Below, in pieces: positions 7,930 through 17,968 of a stretch of 64,000 bases of DNA. Location: assembly GCA_030950285.1 (NCBI GenBank), contig JAUZRR010000033.1, positions 1 through 64,000 of the forward strand, written 5' to 3'. The notes under the pieces were generated by a model. It worked only from the letters and a program-made list of their open reading frames with translations. It was not told the origin of the DNA and ran no database searches. Each line of letters begins with the position of its first letter. The first letter of the stretch is position 1. Both the position numbers and the translations under genes were made by a program. Source of the DNA: Planctomycetota bacterium (GTDB lineage: Bacteria; Planctomycetota; Phycisphaerae; Phycisphaerales; UBA1924).

Positions 7930-9054
7930 ATGCCGAAGAAGACCGTGTACGAAGCCAAGATCGAGTACATGCAGATCCTCAACGAAGAGGGAAAGCTCGA
8001 CGACAAACTCGCCAAGGACACACTCACCGACGAGCAGGTGGTGTATCTCTACGAACAGATGTCGATCGGGCGGCAGTACGACGAAATCGCGTTCAAGCTC
8101 CAGCGGTCCGGCCGCATGGGCACCTACCCCCAGAACAAGGGGCAGGAAGCCAACGCGGTCGGTGCCGGGCTCGCGCTCGAGAAGGGCAAGGACTGGCTCA
8201 TCCCCTGCTACCGCGAAAACGCGGCGCTCTTCATGCACGGGCTGCCCATGCACTACGTCCTGCTGCACTGGATGGGCGACGAGCGCGGCAACCAGATCCC
8301 TGAGGACTGCCGCATGACCCCCCTCTCGATCCCGATCGGGACGCACATGCTCCACGCGATGGGCATCGCCTGGGCCAACAAGCTCCGCGGCGAAGACTCG
8401 GTCGTCACGACGTTCTTCGGCGACGGCGCGACCAGCGAGGGCGACTTCCACGCCGCGATGAATTTCGCGTCGGTCATGCAGGTGCCGGTGATCTTTTACT
8501 GCCAGAACAACCAGTGGGCGATCAGCGTGCCCCGCGAGAGCCAGATGAACTCGGCGACCGTCGCGCAGAAAGCAATCGCCTACGACATGCCCACGATCCA
8601 GATCGACGGCAACGATATCTTCGCGACCTACAAAGCCACCAAGGACGCCGCCAAGCGTGCCCGCGAGGGCGGCGGCCCGAGCTTTATCGAAGCGGTGACC
8701 TACCGCCTGGGTGACCACACCACCGCCGACGACGCCCGCCGCTATCGCGACCAGGCCGAGGTCGACGCGTGGAAAGCAAGAGACCCGCTGATCCGAACGC
8801 GGATCTATATGGAGAAGAAGGGCCTCTGGAGCGACAAGCACCAGACCGAACTCGAGGACCGCGCCAAGCGGATCGTCGACGAGGTTGCCAAGACCGCGTT
8901 CGAGATCGAGGCGCCGGCGGCCGCCGACTTCTTCGACCACATGTTTGCCACACTCCCGGACGCTCTTGCCCGCCAACGCGACACGATGCGGACTTCGAGC
9001 CTCGGGCTTGATCCGGACCAGATCGGGCTCGCAGCCCGCACTCAACGCGCCTAG
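7930..9054 (+). CDS. pdhA: Pyruvate (2-oxo acid) dehydrogenase E1 component, alpha subunit
   Basis: TPP-binding GDGATSEGDFHAAMNFASV...FYCQNNQWAISVPR; followed by E1 beta and E2. Confidence 0.9.
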   Translation: MPKKTVYEAKIEYMQILNEEGKLDDKLAKDTLTDEQVVYLYEQMSIGRQYDEIAFKLQRSGRMGTYPQNKGQEANAVGAGLALEKGKDWLIPCYRENAALFMHGLPMHYVLLHWMGDERGNQIPEDCRMTPLSIPIGTHMLHAMGIAWANKLRGEDSVVTTFFGDGATSEGDFHAAMNFASVMQVPVIFYCQNNQWAISVPRESQMNSATVAQKAIAYDMPTIQIDGNDIFATYKATKDAAKRAREGGGPSFIEAVTYRLGDHTTADDARRYRDQAEVDAWKARDPLIRTRIYMEKKGLWSDKHQTELEDRAKRIVDEVAKTAFEIEAPAAADFFDHMFATLPDALARQRDTMRTSSLGLDPDQIGLAARTQRA

Positions 9055-9090
9055 CCACCACGCGCCCCCCCCCGGGGCAGGAGACGCACC

Positions 9091-9300
9091 ATGTTCGTCC
9101 AGCTGACAACAACCGACGGCATGAACGTCGCGGTCAACCCGATGGCAATTGCGGTCATCATGGAGCGCGACGCCGAGGTCACCGCGATCGAGACCACCGA
9201 CGGCAACGAGTACACCGTCGCGGAAGGCTTCCGCGACGTCAAGGTCAAGCTTGAAAGCGCGCTCAACGAACGCTACCGGCGCCAGCAGATCAATCACTGA
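9091..9300 (+). CDS. Small FlbD-like protein
   Basis: 69 aa: MFVQLTTTDGMNVAVNPMAIAVIMERDAEVTAIETTDGNEYTVAEGF; layout resembles the FlbD family. Encoded between E1 alpha and E1 beta. Confidence 0.65.
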   Translation: MFVQLTTTDGMNVAVNPMAIAVIMERDAEVTAIETTDGNEYTVAEGFRDVKVKLESALNERYRRQQINH

Positions 9301-9310
9301 CGGAGTTCCC

Positions 9311-10285
9311 ATGCCTCAACTTACACTGGTCCAAGCAATCAACACCGCCCTCGCTCAGGAGATGGAACGCGACGACCGCGTCCTTATCCTCGGCGAAGAC
9401 GTCGGCCCCAACGGCGGCGTCTTTCGCGTCACCGAAGGGCTGCAAGACAAGTTCGGGAAAGACCGCGTTGTCGATACCCCGCTCGATGAGTCGGGCATCA
9501 TGGGCAGCGCCATCGGGCTGGCGATCGGCGGGATGCGACCCATCCCCGAGATCCAGTTCGAGGGCTTCCTCGGCCCGGCGTACGACCAGCTCGTCAACCA
9601 CGCCGCCCGGATGCGCACTCGCACACGCAGCGCGATCACCGTCCCGATGACCGTCCGGGTCCCCGTCGGCGGCGGCATCCACGCGCCCGAGTTGCACTCA
9701 GACTCGCCCGAAGCGATCTACACCCACTCGCCTGGGCTCAAGGTGGTCATGCCCTGCACGCCCTACGACGCCAAGGGGCTGCTGCTCAGCGCGATCCGTG
9801 ACCCCGACCCGGTCATCTTCTTCGAGCCCAAACGCGTCTACCGCAGCTACCGCGAGGAGGTGCCCGACGAGGACTACACCATCCCGATCGGCGAGGCCAA
9901 AGTCGTCAGCGAAGGCGACGACATCACCGTCGTGACGTGGGGCGCGCCGGTGTTCCAGTGCCTGGGCGCACTCGACAACCTGCCCGAGGATGTCAGCGTC
10001 GAACTCATCGACCTGCGTTCGATCTACCCGCTCGATGTCGACACGATCGTCGAGAGCGTCAAGAAGACCGGCCGATGTGTGGTCGTCCACGAAGCGCCCA
10101 AGACCGCGGGGATGGGCGCCGAGATCAGCGCACTTATTCAGGAAAACTGTTTCCTGTACCTCGAAGCACCGGTGCAACGGTGTGCCGGGTTTGACACGAT
10201 TATGCCGTACTACAAGCTCGAACTCGAGTACCTCCCCGAGACCCCCCGCATCCAGAACGCGATCGAGGAATGTCTCGCGTACTAA
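9311..10285 (+). CDS. pdhB: Pyruvate (2-oxo acid) dehydrogenase E1 component, beta subunit
   Basis: LGEDVGPNGGVFRVTEGLQDKFGKDRVVDTPLDESGIMGSAIGLAIGG. Confidence 0.92.
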   Translation: MPQLTLVQAINTALAQEMERDDRVLILGEDVGPNGGVFRVTEGLQDKFGKDRVVDTPLDESGIMGSAIGLAIGGMRPIPEIQFEGFLGPAYDQLVNHAARMRTRTRSAITVPMTVRVPVGGGIHAPELHSDSPEAIYTHSPGLKVVMPCTPYDAKGLLLSAIRDPDPVIFFEPKRVYRSYREEVPDEDYTIPIGEAKVVSEGDDITVVTWGAPVFQCLGALDNLPEDVSVELIDLRSIYPLDVDTIVESVKKTGRCVVVHEAPKTAGMGAEISALIQENCFLYLEAPVQRCAGFDTIMPYYKLELEYLPETPRIQNAIEECLAY

Positions 10286-10344
10286 GGCACGCCGCAACCG
10301 GCACAAGATCGCAAAGATGAAGATGGACAAGGACTGAACCAGAC

Positions 10345-11778
10345 ATGGCGAACACAAAGTCAACCAACCCCAACGAGTTCATCCTTCCCGACCTGGGCGA
10401 GGGTGTCCACGAAGCCGAACTCATCAAGTGGCGCGTCAGCGTCGGCGATCAGGTGAATGAGCACGACATCCTCGCCGAGATGGAGACCGACAAAGCGCTC
10501 GTCGAGGTGCCCAGCCCCCGCGCCGGCGTCATCAAAGCACTCAACGGCGAAGAGGGCGAGATCCTCAACGTCGGCAACGTCCTCGTCGAGTATCAGGACA
10601 ACGGCGAGAGTCCGGCCGCCGCGCCGACAGAGCCCGAAGCGCAAGCGAGGAGCCAACCCGAAACCGAATCCACCCCCGAACCCGCCGCAGCCGAAGAACG
10701 CGAAGACGCCGGCACCGTCGTCGGCAAGGTCGGCGGCTCGCTCGCGGGCATCTCGGCCGCGGAAGGCAAAGCCCTCGCAACCCCCGCGGTCCGACGCATC
10801 GCCCGCGACCTGGGCATTGACATCAACACCGTCCCCGGCAGCGGCATCGGCGGCCGGGTGACCGAGAAGGACGTTCGCGCGTTCGCCCAGAGTGGCGGTT
10901 CATCGGCCCAAGCCGCGCCCGCGCAACGCGGGCAAACCACCCCACCGCCGCAGCCGACCGCGCCCCCGGCATCATCCGGCCCCGCCGCGGGTTTCGTCAT
11001 GCCCTCAGCGCCCGCACAGGCCGGCGCGTCGAGCGTCGTCACTCCCAACCAGTCCCCCGCGCTCGCGCCCGGCGCAGACTCGGCGCGGGTGCCTTTCCGG
11101 GGCGTCCGCCGCACCATCGCCAACCGCCTCCGCGAGAGCGTCGATACCTCGGTCCACTTCACCGTCATGGACGAAGCCGATGTCTCCGACCTTGACACGC
11201 TTCGTAAAAAGCTCGCCGCCGCGAGTGGGGAGAAGGTCAGCTTCCTGCCGTTCGTTTGCTCGGCGGTCGCCCGCGCGCTCTCCGAACAGTTCGGCGTCCT
11301 CAACGCGACGGTGGACGACCCCAACTCCGAGATCATTCAGCATCGTTCGGTGCACCTGGGCATCGCGACCGACACCGAGACCGGGCTGATGGTGCCGGTG
11401 ATTCGTGATGCCGACCGGATGGGCGTGCTCGAGATCGGCCGCCAGATCGGCGCGATCGCCGCGGCCGCCCGCAACCGCTCCATCCCCCGCGAGCAACTCA
11501 TGGGCTCCACCTTCACGATCAGCAACGTCGGCAGCTACGCCGGCCGCTTCGCCACGCCGATCATCAACTACCCCGAGGTCGGCATCCTCGCCGCCGGCCG
11601 GGTCCGCGAGGGGATGGTCGTCGGCAAGGGCGGCTGGTTCCGCGTCGGCAAACTGCTGCCGCTGAGCCTGGCGTGCGACCACCGCGTCGTCGATGGCGCA
11701 ACCGGGGCGCTGTGCCTGGCAAGGATCATCGAGCTGTTGCAGGAGCCCGAGCAGCTTTTGGGACCGGCGCGTGCCTGA
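10345..11778 (+). CDS. pdhC: Dihydrolipoamide acyltransferase (E2)
   Basis: Lipoyl domain EMETDKALVEVPSP, E3-binding domain, catalytic DHRVVDGATGA. Confidence 0.92.
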   Translation: MANTKSTNPNEFILPDLGEGVHEAELIKWRVSVGDQVNEHDILAEMETDKALVEVPSPRAGVIKALNGEEGEILNVGNVLVEYQDNGESPAAAPTEPEAQARSQPETESTPEPAAAEEREDAGTVVGKVGGSLAGISAAEGKALATPAVRRIARDLGIDINTVPGSGIGGRVTEKDVRAFAQSGGSSAQAAPAQRGQTTPPPQPTAPPASSGPAAGFVMPSAPAQAGASSVVTPNQSPALAPGADSARVPFRGVRRTIANRLRESVDTSVHFTVMDEADVSDLDTLRKKLAAASGEKVSFLPFVCSAVARALSEQFGVLNATVDDPNSEIIQHRSVHLGIATDTETGLMVPVIRDADRMGVLEIGRQIGAIAAAARNRSIPREQLMGSTFTISNVGSYAGRFATPIINYPEVGILAAGRVREGMVVGKGGWFRVGKLLPLSLACDHRVVDGATGALCLARIIELLQEPEQLLGPARA

Positions 11779-12259
11779 CCAAGCTGACCAGAACCCTGCG
11801 CCCATGCATCTCGCCATCGCCTCCGCCCGCGCCAGCATCGCGGCCGGGCAATCGCCGTTCGGTTCGGTCATCGTGCGCAGCGGCAGTGGCCAAGTCATCG
11901 CGACCGGGCACAACCACGTCTGGGCGTGGACCGACCCGACGGCGCACGCCGAGGTGGTGTGCATCCGCCACGCGGCGCGGATGCTCGGCACGATCGACCT
12001 GCGCGGCTGCGAGCTCTACTCGACCTGCGAGCCCTGCCCGATGTGCGCGTCGGCGATCCACTGGGCCAACCTCGATGCGGTGTATTTCGGCGCTCGGATC
12101 GCCGACGCCGAGGCAGCCGGGTTCCGCGAGCTTTCGCTCCCGATCGAGACGATCTACCGCGAGGGCAAGAGCAGCGTCCGCGTCCACGCCGACGTAATGC
12201 GCAATGAGTGCGCAGCGTTGTTTGCCGAATGGAAACAGGCGAGCGGGCGGGCGTACTGA
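11771..12259 (+). CDS. Nucleoside deaminase (CDA-fold)
   Basis: HAEVVCIRHAAR...STCEPCPMCASAIHWA. GTG 11771 overlaps the pdhC stop; ATG 11804 is an alternative start. Confidence 0.85.
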   Translation: MPDQADQNPAPMHLAIASARASIAAGQSPFGSVIVRSGSGQVIATGHNHVWAWTDPTAHAEVVCIRHAARMLGTIDLRGCELYSTCEPCPMCASAIHWANLDAVYFGARIADAEAAGFRELSLPIETIYREGKSSVRVHADVMRNECAALFAEWKQASGRAY

Positions 12260-12930
12260 AAACGCCGGCGGTGTCCCCTCGCTCGCGCGAGGGGCTCTAT
12301 CTCTTGCCTCGCTTGCGCGAGTCGCGCTACGCCTTGCTCGCTCTCGATCGTCGAGACATCGCACCCGCGTTCCAGGCCGAACGCCATCCGGTGCGCGAGC
12401 ATCGCCTGCTGGAGGCCTCTGCGCCGGAATGGCTCGGCGACAACCGCGCCCCAGAGCGCAGCGGACCGCATCCCGCCGTGCTCAAAGAGCTCCATGCCGC
12501 ACGCACCGGCGGGCTCGCCGTCGATCAACGCGAGAAACCCCGCCCCCCGCGGGTGCACAATCGAGCGAATCCATATCGCGATATGTTCCTCGGGGATCGG
12601 CTCGGGCATGAACCCCTTCATGACGAGGATTGCGTGCTCGCAGCACATCGCGTCATCGTTCGGATCGACCCGGATGATCTTCAGCCCCTCCGCGGGCGGG
12701 CGCGACATGCTGGCGAAGGGGTCTTCGCCCTTGTGCAGCCGACGGAGAAGAACGTTCTCAAACTCTTTGATGACAAAGTGCCGCTTTGCGAGGCTCGCCA
12801 GGAAGGGTTCGGTCGCAAAGTTGGTGATCTCGATCTTCGGGTTCTCGCCGCGCTCGGCAAGAAACGTCGCGAAACGGTCGAGTTCCTCAGGCACGTCCCG
12901 ACCGAACCCGACCATCGTCGCACGGTTCAT
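12154..12930 (-). CDS. GNAT family N-acetyltransferase with aberrant, repeat-derived C-terminus
   Basis: AGACGMELFEHGGMRSAALWGAVVAEPFRRRGLQQAMLAHRM; C-terminus EPLARARGHRRRF comes from a palindromic repeat; upstream frame separated by a G9 tract. Confidence 0.7.
   Translation of the reverse strand: MNRATMVGFGRDVPEELDRFATFLAERGENPKIEITNFATEPFLASLAKRHFVIKEFENVLLRRLHKGEDPFASMSRPPAEGLKIIRVDPNDDAMCCEHAILVMKGFMPEPIPEEHIAIWIRSIVHPRGAGFLALIDGEPAGACGMELFEHGGMRSAALWGAVVAEPFRRRGLQQAMLAHRMAFGLERGCDVSTIESEQGVARLAQARQEIEPLARARGHRRRFQYARPLACFHSANNAAHSLRITSAWTRTLLLPSR
12274..12299. repeat. Dispersed palindromic repeat TCCCCTCGC(T/C)(T/C)GCGCGAGGGGCTCTA
   Basis: Same palindrome at 26354, 26407, 27640, 48123, 48168, 48198, 52038, 52091 and 58063. 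Confidence 0.85.
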
Positions 12931-13131
12931 CCACGCCCCCCCCCTGGAACAGGTGACGACTCTTCGGCGAGATCCTGCGTCACCTGCCGATGACGCAACT
13001 CATTGAACCGGGCGACCAGAAGAGTCTCGAACGGCGTATCGGTGGTCATTCCTGACTCCTGCGCGGCATCGGAAAGAACGACAGACCGCCTCTCAGCCCC
13101 GATCATACACTCTGCCCATGGAGGACCCGCC

Positions 13132-14769
13132 ATGCACCGACCGCCCTTGCTGCTGACCTGCCTTGCACTTGTGCTGACGAACTGCTTGACGAGCGCCGTC
13201 CATGCGCAGCGTGGCCCCGTGCCTCGCGTCGACACGTTCGCCAACCCGCTTGATGTCCAGGCTGCCGATCCGCACGTGCTCTTCGAGGACGGCGTCTATT
13301 ACATGTACGCGACTTCCCGCGCGGGCGTCGGCTTTGTCGTGTGGACCTCGCGCGACCTGGTCCGCTGGCAGCGGCGCCGGCTCGCGTTTCGCAAGACCGA
13401 GCAGAGCTGGGGGCAGAGAGATTTCTGGGCGCCGTGCGTCATCAAGGACGGCTCGCGCTACCTGATGTACTACAACGCCCAGCCCGAATGGGCGGGCGAA
13501 GACGCGTCGGCCCACCGCATCTGCGTTGCCGAGGCGTCGAGCCCGCTCGGCCCGTTCACGGATATCGCGGCCCCCATGTTCGACACCGGTCGTATGGCGA
13601 TCGACGCGCACGTGCTGATCGACAACGACGGGCGCGGCTACCTCTATTACGTCATCGGCAGCGTGATGGGTGTCGCGCTCGACGACACGCTCACCAAAAT
13701 CGTCGGCGACCCCGTCCTCAGCCTCTCCCCGACGCAGCCTTGGGAAGAGAACTGGACCGAGGGGCCGTACGTCCTGCGCCACGACGACAAGTACGTCATG
13801 TTCTACTCCTCTCCCGGGTACAACCTGCCGCAGTACGCGGTCGCCTACGGCATCGCCGACTCGCCGCTCGGGCCGTTCGTCAAGCCGTACGGTGCTCCGG
13901 TCCTTACTCAGTCCCAGCTCGTCTCCGGCCCGGGGCACAACGGCATCACCGTCTCTCCCGACGGGACCGAGATGTTCATCGTCTACCACACCCACCAGCA
14001 ACCCAGCGCCGGAGACCCCAGACAGATCGCGGTCGACCGCATGCGCTTTGTCGATGATCCGGTGTTCGGTTTTCGGATCGAGATCGACGGGCCGACCACA
14101 CTCGCCCAGAAGCTCCCCTCGGGCGCTCCGGCCCCGAGCCCCGCAATCACCGACGAGTTTGACCGCCCGCGCCTGGATCGTTCCCGCTGGACCATCGTCA
14201 GCGAAGACGGCAGCACATGGAAACTCCGCAACGGCAAGCTGGTCATCACCACCCAGCCGGGCAACGTGTGGGGAGAAAAGTACGACCTGCGAAATCTCTT
14301 TCTCCAGCCTACCCGCCCGGGCGATTTCGAGATCATCACCAAGACCGATTTCAAGGTCCGGCAGGGGTACGACCAGGTCTCGCTGGTGGTCTGGCAGGAC
14401 CACAACAACTACATCCGCCTGAGCAATGTCTACGCCGGGGGGCGTCGCTGGCAAGCGGTCCGTGAGCTTGGCGGCAAGCCGGTGCTCAACGAGATCCCCA
14501 ACACCATCGGCGACGACGTCTGGATGAAAATCACCCGGCGGGGTCGCACCTATTCCTGCGAAGTCAGTGTCGATGGCGAGACATGGTGGCTGATCGGTCC
14601 CCCGCTCGCAGCCGACTTCACCGAAGTGCAGGTCGGCCTGTGGGCGGGCTCGCCCGGCAACGGACGCCGCGCCGACGCCGAGTTCGAGTTCTTCCGTGTC
14701 GGTGTACCCGCGCCGCTCGCAACGCCGACACTCGGCACGCCGTCGGTGCCGAATGTGCCGCCTCGATAG
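13132..14769 (+). CDS. Secreted glycoside hydrolase, GH43-like five-bladed propeller with C-terminal concanavalin-like domain
   Basis: Signal peptide; ADPHVLFEDGVYYMYATSRAGVGFVVWTSRDLVRW, FWAPCVIKDGSRYLMYY, IDAHVLIDNDGRGYLYY; C-terminal DFKVRQGYDQVSLVVWQDHNNYIRL. Confidence 0.82.
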   Translation: MHRPPLLLTCLALVLTNCLTSAVHAQRGPVPRVDTFANPLDVQAADPHVLFEDGVYYMYATSRAGVGFVVWTSRDLVRWQRRRLAFRKTEQSWGQRDFWAPCVIKDGSRYLMYYNAQPEWAGEDASAHRICVAEASSPLGPFTDIAAPMFDTGRMAIDAHVLIDNDGRGYLYYVIGSVMGVALDDTLTKIVGDPVLSLSPTQPWEENWTEGPYVLRHDDKYVMFYSSPGYNLPQYAVAYGIADSPLGPFVKPYGAPVLTQSQLVSGPGHNGITVSPDGTEMFIVYHTHQQPSAGDPRQIAVDRMRFVDDPVFGFRIEIDGPTTLAQKLPSGAPAPSPAITDEFDRPRLDRSRWTIVSEDGSTWKLRNGKLVITTQPGNVWGEKYDLRNLFLQPTRPGDFEIITKTDFKVRQGYDQVSLVVWQDHNNYIRLSNVYAGGRRWQAVRELGGKPVLNEIPNTIGDDVWMKITRRGRTYSCEVSVDGETWWLIGPPLAADFTEVQVGLWAGSPGNGRRADAEFEFFRVGVPAPLATPTLGTPSVPNVPPR

Positions 14770-14820
14770 TCGGTGCGAGAGTCGCTGCCCAACCGTGCGC
14801 TCACCGGATACCATCCATCC

Positions 14821-15810
14821 ATGCATGATGTTCGCTACCGCTGGAAACTGCTCAACGCCGGCCGCCTCCTGCTCGACGGCGGCTCGATGTTCGGCGTCGT
14901 GCCCCGCGTCGTCTGGTCGCGGATGGTCACACCCGACGACCAGAACCGCATCAGGGTCAACCACAACTGCCTGCTGCTCGAAAGCGAACACCCCGATCCA
15001 AAGCTCGGCCGGACCAGGCGCATCCTGATCGAGACCGGCACCGGAGACAAGCTCGACGCCAAGATGCGTACGATCTTCGGCCTTGAGGACCGCACGATCG
15101 AGACCGCGGTCAACGAAGCCGGGCTCGACACCGCCGAGATCGACGCGGTGGTCGTCACCCACCTGCACTTTGACCACGCCGGCGGCCTGACCCGGCGCTG
15201 CCGACCCGGCGAAAAGCCGGACTGGACCGCAAGCCCCGGCGAGGCGTCGGGCGACGCGACCGACCTCAAACTCACCTTCCCCAACGCAGCGGTGTGGGTG
15301 CAATCGCGCGAATGGCGCGACGCGATCGCCAACGATTCGGTGATGACGCGGACCTACTACCGCGACCACCTGCTCCCGATCGAGCCAAAGCTGCGGCTGG
15401 TCGAGTCAGTGCCGCCCTTTGCGCCCGGGCACACCCCCCACCGCGACGAGCCGCCTCGGGTCGCCGCTCAGCTCCGCCGCACCGAGACCGAGCCGGGCAT
15501 CTGGGTCATGCTGACACCCGGGCACACCTGGGGGCAGCAGGCGATTGGGTTCACCGATGTCGAAGGTCGCACGATCGTGTTCACGCCCGACGTGCTGCCG
15601 ACGGTCTGGCACGTCGGGTCGGCCTACAGCCTTGCCTACGACGTCGAGCCTTACACCAGCATGGTGACTCGGCGGTGGTATCTTGACGCCGCGGCCCGCC
15701 TGGGGTGGACGCTGATGCTCGACCATGAACCGAACACCCCGGTCGTCACAGCCGTACCGAACACCAAGGGGTGGTACGACCTCGTACCCGAGGCGATCAC
15801 CGGGGCGTAG
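14821..15810 (+). CDS. MBL-fold metallohydrolase
   Basis: VVVTHLHFDHAGG; TPGHTWGQQAIGF. Confidence 0.87.
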   Translation: MHDVRYRWKLLNAGRLLLDGGSMFGVVPRVVWSRMVTPDDQNRIRVNHNCLLLESEHPDPKLGRTRRILIETGTGDKLDAKMRTIFGLEDRTIETAVNEAGLDTAEIDAVVVTHLHFDHAGGLTRRCRPGEKPDWTASPGEASGDATDLKLTFPNAAVWVQSREWRDAIANDSVMTRTYYRDHLLPIEPKLRLVESVPPFAPGHTPHRDEPPRVAAQLRRTETEPGIWVMLTPGHTWGQQAIGFTDVEGRTIVFTPDVLPTVWHVGSAYSLAYDVEPYTSMVTRRWYLDAAARLGWTLMLDHEPNTPVVTAVPNTKGWYDLVPEAITGA

Positions 15811-15903
15811 ACGGGTTGGGGGCCCGCCAAGCGTACTGCCACCTCCCCCGCTGCTCTTCCAGCCCCGGGACCACCGGCGTACCATGCTCAGAGAGATAGC
15901 CCA

Positions 15904-16608
15904 GTGACAACCCCGCACGCCACCATCCCGGAATCGACCAACGGCACCGCCGACCAACCCGACACGGGTTCCGCCGCGCCCAAAGCACCCACCCAGGCTC
16001 CGGCGACCGCCGCGCCCGAAGCGCCTCCCGTCGTCCAGATCACTCCCAAGCCCCAACCCAAGCGTCGCAAAGGACGCAAGCCCAAACGCTCGTTGTTTGT
16101 CAAAGCCGAGGCGTTCGTCAGCAGGCTCAGCACACGCAACACCTTCTGGCACCGCGTCTGCTCGCTGATCTGGCTGCCGTATGCCTTCCACTCCGGCATC
16201 AAAATGAAACGGCTCGACGGGCAGACCTTCCAAGCGGTCCTCCCCTTCCGCCGCTTCAACCGCAACTGGTACAACGCGATGGCCGGTGCCGCCCTCTTGG
16301 GCAACTCCGAGATCGCCGGCGGCAGCTACGTCTTCGGGTTCTGCGGCAGCGACTACACGGTCGTCTGCAAACACCTCGAGTACAAGTTCCTCCGGCCCTG
16401 CCTGGGGCCGGCGGTCTACCGCATCAAACCCCGCGACGACATCGAGGAACAGGTCAGAAGCGGCACTGAGTTCAACGCGGTCCTCGAGATGAATATCTTT
16501 CAGGCGATCACCAAGCCGGGCGCCAAAGAACGCCGCGTCGGACGCTGCACCGCGACGTTCCACATCACGCCCAAGACGCAGCAGCGGAGCAAGGGCCGGC
16601 TCAAGTAG
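15904..16608 (+). CDS. Hotdog-fold/DUF4442-like protein with basic, Pro-rich N-terminus (GTG start)
   Basis: WYNAMAGAALLGNSEIAGGSYVF; KPKPQPKRRKGRKPKRS-type N-terminus. Confidence 0.55.
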   Translation: MTTPHATIPESTNGTADQPDTGSAAPKAPTQAPATAAPEAPPVVQITPKPQPKRRKGRKPKRSLFVKAEAFVSRLSTRNTFWHRVCSLIWLPYAFHSGIKMKRLDGQTFQAVLPFRRFNRNWYNAMAGAALLGNSEIAGGSYVFGFCGSDYTVVCKHLEYKFLRPCLGPAVYRIKPRDDIEEQVRSGTEFNAVLEMNIFQAITKPGAKERRVGRCTATFHITPKTQQRSKGRLK

Positions 16609-16624
16609 CACCCTAGACATCAAC

Positions 16625-16698
16625 GAGCCCCGAGCGCAAGCTCGGGGTCGAAAATGGTTGATTTTTACGGGCAATCAATCCTGTGCTCGCGCACAGGG
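16625..16698. repeat. Two palindromic elements: GAGCCCCGAGCGCAAGCTCGGGG and CCTGTGCTCGCGCACAGGG, flanking TTGATT...AATCAA
   Basis: Self-complementary arms read directly in the intergenic region. Confidence 0.7.
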
Positions 16699-16792
16699 CT
16701 CATAAATACGCACGCAGTTCTTTGGTGAGCCCTACCACAGATCCGCAGCACACCAGACGAGGGAACCGCCGCCGTTCTAGACTTGCACCCCA

Positions 16793-17968
16793 GTGAGCAC
16801 CCCCCCCCACCAGAACCCCGCCACCCTCCGCACAGCACTCGGCTGGGCGCTCTATCTCGGGTGCTCGTGGACCTGGTGCATCGGGATGTTCCTGCCCGTG
16901 CTCCTCCTCGGCGACTACGGCCTGTGGGGGTTCGTCGTCTTTGCGGTGCCCAACGTCGTCGGCGCAGCAGCGATGGGCTGGGTGCTCACCACCTCGGGTG
17001 CCGCCGAACGCATCCTGAAAGAGCACGCATTTGCCTGCGGCCTGTTCGCCGCCGTCACGATCGCGTTCCACCTCTACTTCCTGCAATGGATCGGCACCCG
17101 CCTCACCGGGCTGTGGTGGATCGGCGCTCTGGTCGCCATGCCGATCGTCGGTGCGTTCGCCCTCCGCCTCTCACAGCGCACCGCGCGCACGGTCGCGGCC
17201 CTCGTCTGGCTCGTCTCCATCGCGACACTCGCGTCTGTCCTGCGCGATCGCACCGCTGCCGGTGACTGGTCGCTCGGCAACACCACGCCCCCGATCGACC
17301 TGCTCTGGCTCGCCCCGGTCTGCGTGTTCGGCTTTGCGCTCTGCCCCTACCTCGACCCCACCTTCCTCCGCGCACGCCGTTCCTGCTCGCCCGCGCATGC
17401 CAAGGTCGCGTTCGGCGTGGGTTTCGGGCTCGTCTTTGCCGCGATGATCGTCCTCACACTTCTCTACGCTGCGCTCTTCCCGGTGGACAGCTTCGCGGTC
17501 GGCTTTGCGAGTGCCGCGACACTCGGCCTGCTCGCCGCCCACTTCGGCACCCAAGCCATCTACACCTGCGCCCTGCACTGGAAAGAAGGCCTCCCCCTCG
17601 GCGGCCGCCTCCTCTTTGTCGTGCCGCTCATCGGCCTGCTCCTCGGGCTCCCCGTCTTTCACGGCTGGTCGATCGCGGGGGCCTCCTCCTACGAGGTCAT
17701 CTACTACAGCTTCATGGGGTTCTACGGCCTGGTCTTCCCGGCGTACGTCTGGCTGTGCCTTATCCCCACCGCCGACGGGCACGCCGGCCTCCGCGGCCCG
17801 CGCGGCAAACACAAACTCCGCGTCTGGTGCGCCACCGTCGGCGTTGCTGCCCCACTCTTCGGAATGGGCCTGATCGCGATGGAAGAGCTCTTCCTCGTCC
17901 CCGGCCTCGGAATCGTGCTGCTGGCGAGACTGGCGGTCAGGCCCCGGGCATCGCGTCGAGCCGCCTGA
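16793..17968 (+). CDS. Polytopic membrane protein
   Basis: Multiple hydrophobic helices; GTG start. Confidence 0.7.
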   Translation: MSTPPHQNPATLRTALGWALYLGCSWTWCIGMFLPVLLLGDYGLWGFVVFAVPNVVGAAAMGWVLTTSGAAERILKEHAFACGLFAAVTIAFHLYFLQWIGTRLTGLWWIGALVAMPIVGAFALRLSQRTARTVAALVWLVSIATLASVLRDRTAAGDWSLGNTTPPIDLLWLAPVCVFGFALCPYLDPTFLRARRSCSPAHAKVAFGVGFGLVFAAMIVLTLLYAALFPVDSFAVGFASAATLGLLAAHFGTQAIYTCALHWKEGLPLGGRLLFVVPLIGLLLGLPVFHGWSIAGASSYEVIYYSFMGFYGLVFPAYVWLCLIPTADGHAGLRGPRGKHKLRVWCATVGVAAPLFGMGLIAMEELFLVPGLGIVLLARLAVRPRASRRAA

